Part shown: one piece after another, positions 60,523 to 64,000 of the stretch | Numbering within the stretch: the first letter of the stretch is position 1 | Layout of the letters: each line of letters starts with the position of its first letter | Origin: Sinorhizobium meliloti | GTDB taxonomy: Bacteria > Pseudomonadota > Alphaproteobacteria > Rhizobiales > Rhizobiaceae | Length of the DNA: 64,000 nucleotides | Direction of reading: 5' to 3' | Assembly (NCBI RefSeq): GCF_035610345.1 | Contig: NZ_CP141212.1 | Span: forward strand, 1,803,976 to 1,867,975 | Position numbers and translations under genes: made by a program | The notes under the pieces: model-generated | The model's database searches: none | Told to the model about the DNA's origin: nothing | Seen by the model: the letters and a program-made list of their open reading frames with translations, nothing else

Positions 60523-63132
60523 TCAGCTGTCGAGCATCTCGCGCACGGCGACCGCAAGTTGCTTCAGCGAGAAAGGCTTCGGCAGGAAGCCGAACTTCGC
60601 GTCGGCCGGCAGATTTCGCGCAAAAGCATCTTCGGCATAGCCGGATACGAAGATGAACTTCAGGTCCGGATATGTCTTGCGCAGCTCGCGCAGCAGCGTC
60701 GGCCCGTCCATCTCCGGCATCACGACGTCGGAGACGACGATATCGACGGCGCCGTCGAGTTCGTCCATGATCTCCAGCGCTTCGATACCCGATCCCGCTT
60801 CGTGAACCGTATAGCCGCGCGTCTCCAGCATGCGCTTGCCGCCGCGCCGGACCGCTTCCTCGTCCTCGACGAGCAGCACGACCGCCGAATCCCCGGTCAG
60901 GTCGGCAGGCTCGGCCCGAGGCATCGGCACCGCAACCGGTTCGCTCCTCGCCGGCGCCGCGGAATGCGTTGCGGACGCGTCCTCGTCCTGGATTTCGGGC
61001 ACGTCGACATGCCGCGGCAGCAGGATGCGGAAGGTCGTACCGCTGCCGATCTCCGACTCGGGATAGATATAGCCGCCGGACTGCTTCACGATGCCGTAAA
61101 CCATCGACAGTCCGAGCCCGGTGCCCTTACCGACATCCTTCGTGGTGAAGAAGGGCTCGAAGATCTTGTCCATGATTTCCGGCGGAATGCCGGTGCCCTG
61201 GTCGGACACCTCGACCATGACGAAGTCTTCCTCGGGCAGTTCGCGCCGTCCAAGCGCCGACACTTCGCTCGCCGGGAGATTGCGCGTCCTGAGCGTGATG
61301 ATCCCGCCTGCAGGCATGGCGTCGCGGGCATTGACGGCGAGGTTCAGGAGCACCTGTTCGAACTGGCCGAGGTCGGTCTTCACCGGCCAGAGATCGCGGC
61401 CATAGTCGACCTCCACCTTGACGTTGGTGCCGGTCATGCGGTCGACGAGCATCCTGAGATCGCCGATGACGTCGGTGAGATTGAGCACCGTCGGACGCAT
61501 CGTCTGCTTGCGCGAGAAGGCGAGCAGCTGCCGCACAAGCACGGCTGCCCGGTTGGCGTTACGCTTGATCTCCATCAGGTCCGCGAAGGTCGCATCCGCC
61601 GGCCGCGCCGATAGCAGCAGATGGTCGGCGGAAAGCAGGATGGCCGTCAGGACGTTGTTGAAGTCATGGGCGATGCCGCCGGCGAGCGTTCCCACGGCAT
61701 TCATCTTCTGCGTCTGCGCCATCTGGTTTTCGAGCGCCTTCTGCTCGGTGATCTCCAGGGCATAGATGATCGCAGCCTCCTCGGGCGCCTGATCGCTCTG
61801 GTCGATGACGGCATTGACATAGAAGCGGAAGTGACGCCCCTCATCCTTGGGATGAAGCGCGTCGATCGGGGCAATATCGCTCTGCCGATCCTTCGCGGCA
61901 GCCAGCGACTCCTGCAGACGGCCTCTCTCGGATTGGTGCACCACAGCGTCGATCAGGGCCCCGCGCTCGACCTCGTCCTGCGAAACGAGCCCGGCGAAGA
62001 GCTTCATGAACGGAGCGTTGGTTCGGAGAATGCGGCCGTCTCCATCCACCGAGGCGATCGCCATGGGCGTGTTGTTGAAGAAGCGGGTGAACCGCATCGC
62101 GGCATTCGACGCCGACTGATCGCCGTCGTCGCCTTCCCGCGACATCACGATCGTCCGGCTTTCGCCGGGCGCACCGTCCCGTGCCGAGGAAACGCGATGA
62201 ATCAGGCGAACCGGCAGGCTCTGGCCGTTGGTCTTTCTGAGATCGAGGTCCAGGATCTTGGTTTTCTTGAGGCCGGGCTCCGCCTGTACCGATTGTACCA
62301 GCGCCAGCCCCTCGCCCGCGACGAGATCGGCAATGCTGACGGAGCCGGGCTGGAACTTGGTCAGGTCTATTCCGAGCCAATCGGCGAGCGTCGCGTTGAT
62401 ATAGAAGATCTCGCCCTTGCGCCCGGCGGAGAAGAAGCCCGCAGGTGCGTGGTCGAGATAGTCGATCGCGTTCTGCAGTTCCTTGAAGAAGCGCTCCTGC
62501 TCGTCGCGCTCCGCGGTAATATCCGCGATCTGCCACAAGTAGAGCGGATTGCTGTCGGCATCCTCGAGCGGCAATACCCGCGCCTTCAGCCGATACCAAT
62601 GGGCGCCGGAACCGGCCACCTTGCCGTTTGCCAGAGGCTTCAGCAGCCGGAACTCCTCGTGTCCCTGCTTGCCCTCATGCAGACCGTTGGTCAGGCGATA
62701 GATCGCTTCGGTGGCCTCGCGGTTACGCGACAGGATCGTTTCGAGCGACTGGATGCCTGCCGCGCTCTTGGTTCCCGTCAGGGCACCATAGGCCGCGTTG
62801 GCATAGATGATGCGCCCCTTGCGGTCGGTCACGATCGTCCCGTCTTCATGCGCGTCGAGGAAGGCGCGCGCCAGTTCGTCCGGCCGCGATTGCGGCATCA
62901 CTTCGATAAAACCGATGACGGAAGAAACGAGGAAGAATATGCCCACCATGGCCAGCACGCCGAGAATGCCGAGCACGATCTCGTTTTCGAGCTGGTCCTT
63001 GAAGACGACGAAAGCGGCAGCCGACGCGGTGAGGACGATCGCAAGCAGGATGATCCTGAGGATGGTTCCCGGACGAACGCCCCGGTCAACGACCGGCATC
63101 TGGTAGTCACCTGCCTGCCGCAATTTCGTCAT
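60523..63132 (-). CDS. cckA: Hybrid sensor histidine kinase CckA
   Basis: An 869-residue inner-membrane hybrid kinase of the CtrA cell-cycle relay. Two membrane helices (about 22-44 and 53-75) are followed by tandem PAS domains (about 88-460). The HisKA domain has His489 in 'GTLAGGIAHDFNNVLTAIL', then an ATPase domain (about 590-720, 'EPFFTTKDVGKGTGLGLSMVYG' region). A C-terminal receiver domain has phospho-acceptor Asp802 in 'IVVSDVVMPEMDGP'. CckA passes phosphate via ChpT to CtrA and CpdR. The ATG at 63132 gives the conserved length. Confidence 0.95.
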   Translation of the reverse strand: MTKLRQAGDYQMPVVDRGVRPGTILRIILLAIVLTASAAAFVVFKDQLENEIVLGILGVLAMVGIFFLVSSVIGFIEVMPQSRPDELARAFLDAHEDGTIVTDRKGRIIYANAAYGALTGTKSAAGIQSLETILSRNREATEAIYRLTNGLHEGKQGHEEFRLLKPLANGKVAGSGAHWYRLKARVLPLEDADSNPLYLWQIADITAERDEQERFFKELQNAIDYLDHAPAGFFSAGRKGEIFYINATLADWLGIDLTKFQPGSVSIADLVAGEGLALVQSVQAEPGLKKTKILDLDLRKTNGQSLPVRLIHRVSSARDGAPGESRTIVMSREGDDGDQSASNAAMRFTRFFNNTPMAIASVDGDGRILRTNAPFMKLFAGLVSQDEVERGALIDAVVHQSERGRLQESLAAAKDRQSDIAPIDALHPKDEGRHFRFYVNAVIDQSDQAPEEAAIIYALEITEQKALENQMAQTQKMNAVGTLAGGIAHDFNNVLTAILLSADHLLLSARPADATFADLMEIKRNANRAAVLVRQLLAFSRKQTMRPTVLNLTDVIGDLRMLVDRMTGTNVKVEVDYGRDLWPVKTDLGQFEQVLLNLAVNARDAMPAGGIITLRTRNLPASEVSALGRRELPEEDFVMVEVSDQGTGIPPEIMDKIFEPFFTTKDVGKGTGLGLSMVYGIVKQSGGYIYPESEIGSGTTFRILLPRHVDVPEIQDEDASATHSAAPARSEPVAVPMPRAEPADLTGDSAVVLLVEDEEAVRRGGKRMLETRGYTVHEAGSGIEALEIMDELDGAVDIVVSDVVMPEMDGPTLLRELRKTYPDLKFIFVSGYAEDAFARNLPADAKFGFLPKPFSLKQLAVAVREMLDS

Positions 63133-63497
63133 CGGGTCCTCACCTGCTGCCGGGTCGCATCGAACGCGATCCCGAGCGCTTGCAGTGCCGTACATCCCCG
63201 TGGATGCACAAGGGCCGCTGCAATACTTTGAATTGCCGCATGATTATCCCCAATCCGTTTCCGGCTTGAGGAACCATGCGGTGGCCGGGTCCGAAGGCAT
63301 CGTCGCGAATCGATGGCCGCCCTCCGCGCTTTCGCGCATCGCCCTGGAATCATCTTTAACAATCAGAGATAACAGCAAAAAGCGTCTCTGCGGAAGCGCT
63401 GCGGTCAATTCACAGGGAATGTCGGGCCGAAGCTTGTCCAAGCCCGAAAAAAGCCGTCAAATATTGACATGCGAAGCGGCAGTAAGGAGTTCAGCCT
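63133..63497. other. Intergenic region between divergent cckA and fliO-like genes, 365 bp
   Basis: No gene is supported here. An AT-rich stretch around 63345-63375 (ATCTTTAACAATCAGAGATAAC) may be promoter DNA, but it does not match the full CtrA-box TTAA-N7-TTAA. Confidence 0.45.
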
Positions 63498-64000
63498 ATG
63501 TTGGAAACAATCCTCGGGGACAACGCCAGCCGGTTCATGATCGCCGCCGGAGCGGTTGCGATCGGTCTCTTGTGCCTCGTCGCCGTGCTTCGGCTCATGC
63601 GCAACAAGCCCTCCTCTCCCTTCGTCCGCGGCGGCAAGAACAGGCAGCCGCGGCTTGCGGTGCTCGATGCCGCCGCTGTCGACACGCGTCGGCGCCTGGT
63701 GCTCGTCCGCCGCGACGACGTCGAGCACCTGATCATGATCGGCGGCCCGACGGACATCGTGATCGAAAGCCGCATCGCGCCCGAGGGAGAAAATCCGGTT
63801 CCGGCCGCACTTCAGGCGGAGCCGGAAGAAAAGACGACGCGCGCCCCGATTGCGGAAACCCGGCCTCAGCCGGTTCCTTCCCCTGTCCCGCCCGAACGCC
63901 CTCTCCCGACGGAAGCTGCCGCCGATCCCGTTCGGCAACCGGCGCGCCCGAGCGAGCCGCCGCGGGTCACCGCGCGCCCGGAGCCTCCGGTGCGGGTGGT
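63498..64000 (+). CDS. FliO-family flagellar biosynthesis protein, N-terminal part
   Basis: The frame is open from ATG 63498 to the window edge (167 residues). One membrane helix lies at about residues 13-32 ('FMIAAGAVAIGLLCLVAVLRLM'-like), then the FliO core 'RRLVLVRRDDVEHLIMIGGP' followed by 'TDIVIE', then a Pro-rich tail. FliO helps assemble the FliP core of the flagellar export gate. No other flagellar gene is adjacent in the window, and the C-terminus is not seen, so the role is tentative. An AAGGAG ribosome site precedes the start. Confidence 0.75.
   Translation, partial: MLETILGDNASRFMIAAGAVAIGLLCLVAVLRLMRNKPSSPFVRGGKNRQPRLAVLDAAAVDTRRRLVLVRRDDVEHLIMIGGPTDIVIESRIAPEGENPVPAALQAEPEEKTTRAPIAETRPQPVPSPVPPERPLPTEAAADPVRQPARPSEPPRVTARPEPPVRV

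Overview
The window is a GC-rich stretch of an alphaproteobacterial chromosome, most likely Rhizobiaceae of the Sinorhizobium/Ensifer group. The reasons are the gene order purC-purS-purQ ... purL-bolA-grxD ... rpsD ... murI ... icd ... alaS-recA ... cckA, the DUF1476 (F1-ATPase zeta inhibitor), DUF2259 and DUF1127 genes, the alphaproteobacterial SOS box GTTC-N7-GTTC before recA, and RIME-like palindromic repeats. The genus is a judgement from memory of gene order, not a database result. No tRNA, rRNA, CRISPR array, integrase or insertion sequence was seen.

Layout. 1-6.5 kb: an AsmA-like envelope protein (cut by the window edge), a peroxiredoxin with a ferritin-like protein, an M23 peptidase, a DEAD-box RNA helicase, a NUDIX hydrolase and a TfoX-like protein. 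6.5-12 kb (minus strand): a molybdenum-hydroxylase maturation set (MoxR ATPase, CoxE-like VWA protein, a split XdhC pair, a molybdopterin-binding/cytidylyltransferase fusion) with a flavin reductase, but no hydroxylase structural genes. 12-18 kb: an orphan Liv-type binding protein coupled to a P1-family peptidase, then rpe, DUF2259, a membrane protein and purB, then a PilZ protein. 18-21 kb: a DUF2189 membrane protein, an RBBP9-like hydrolase and a double-HTH LysR regulator.

21-27.5 kb: a seven-gene operon combining the lower gallate/protocatechuate-4,5 pathway (GalB hydratase, GalC aldolase, GalD/PrpF tautomerase), a DUF1932 dehydrogenase and a complete tripartite tricarboxylate transporter (TctA, C, B). 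No ring-cleaving dioxygenase is present, so the operon looks built to import a ready-made tricarboxylic acid and split it to pyruvate and oxaloacetate.

27.5-37.5 kb: the zeta subunit gene and purC-purS-purQ, then an accessory insert, then purL-bolA-small basic protein-grxD. The insert holds a lipoprotein, four RIME-like repeats with one intact GIY-YIG nuclease gene and two deleted relics of it, a DUF1127/MocR divergent pair and a PagL-like deacylase. The repeat/GIY-YIG array is the most unusual feature: each space between repeats is an intact or internally deleted copy of the same nuclease gene, which suggests a composite repeat-plus-nuclease unit that was amplified and then decayed.

37.5-64 kb: mostly housekeeping. 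Two paralogous Bcr/CflA-type exporters, an inositol-monophosphatase-family enzyme, ttcA-like, glsA, rpsD, a HerA/DUF87 ATPase, murI, a TrmJ-like methyltransferase, a FUSC transporter, icd, an AraC/GyrI regulator, a SulP transporter, alaS, recA, pseudouridine catabolism genes, the cell-cycle kinase cckA and a partial fliO at the right edge.
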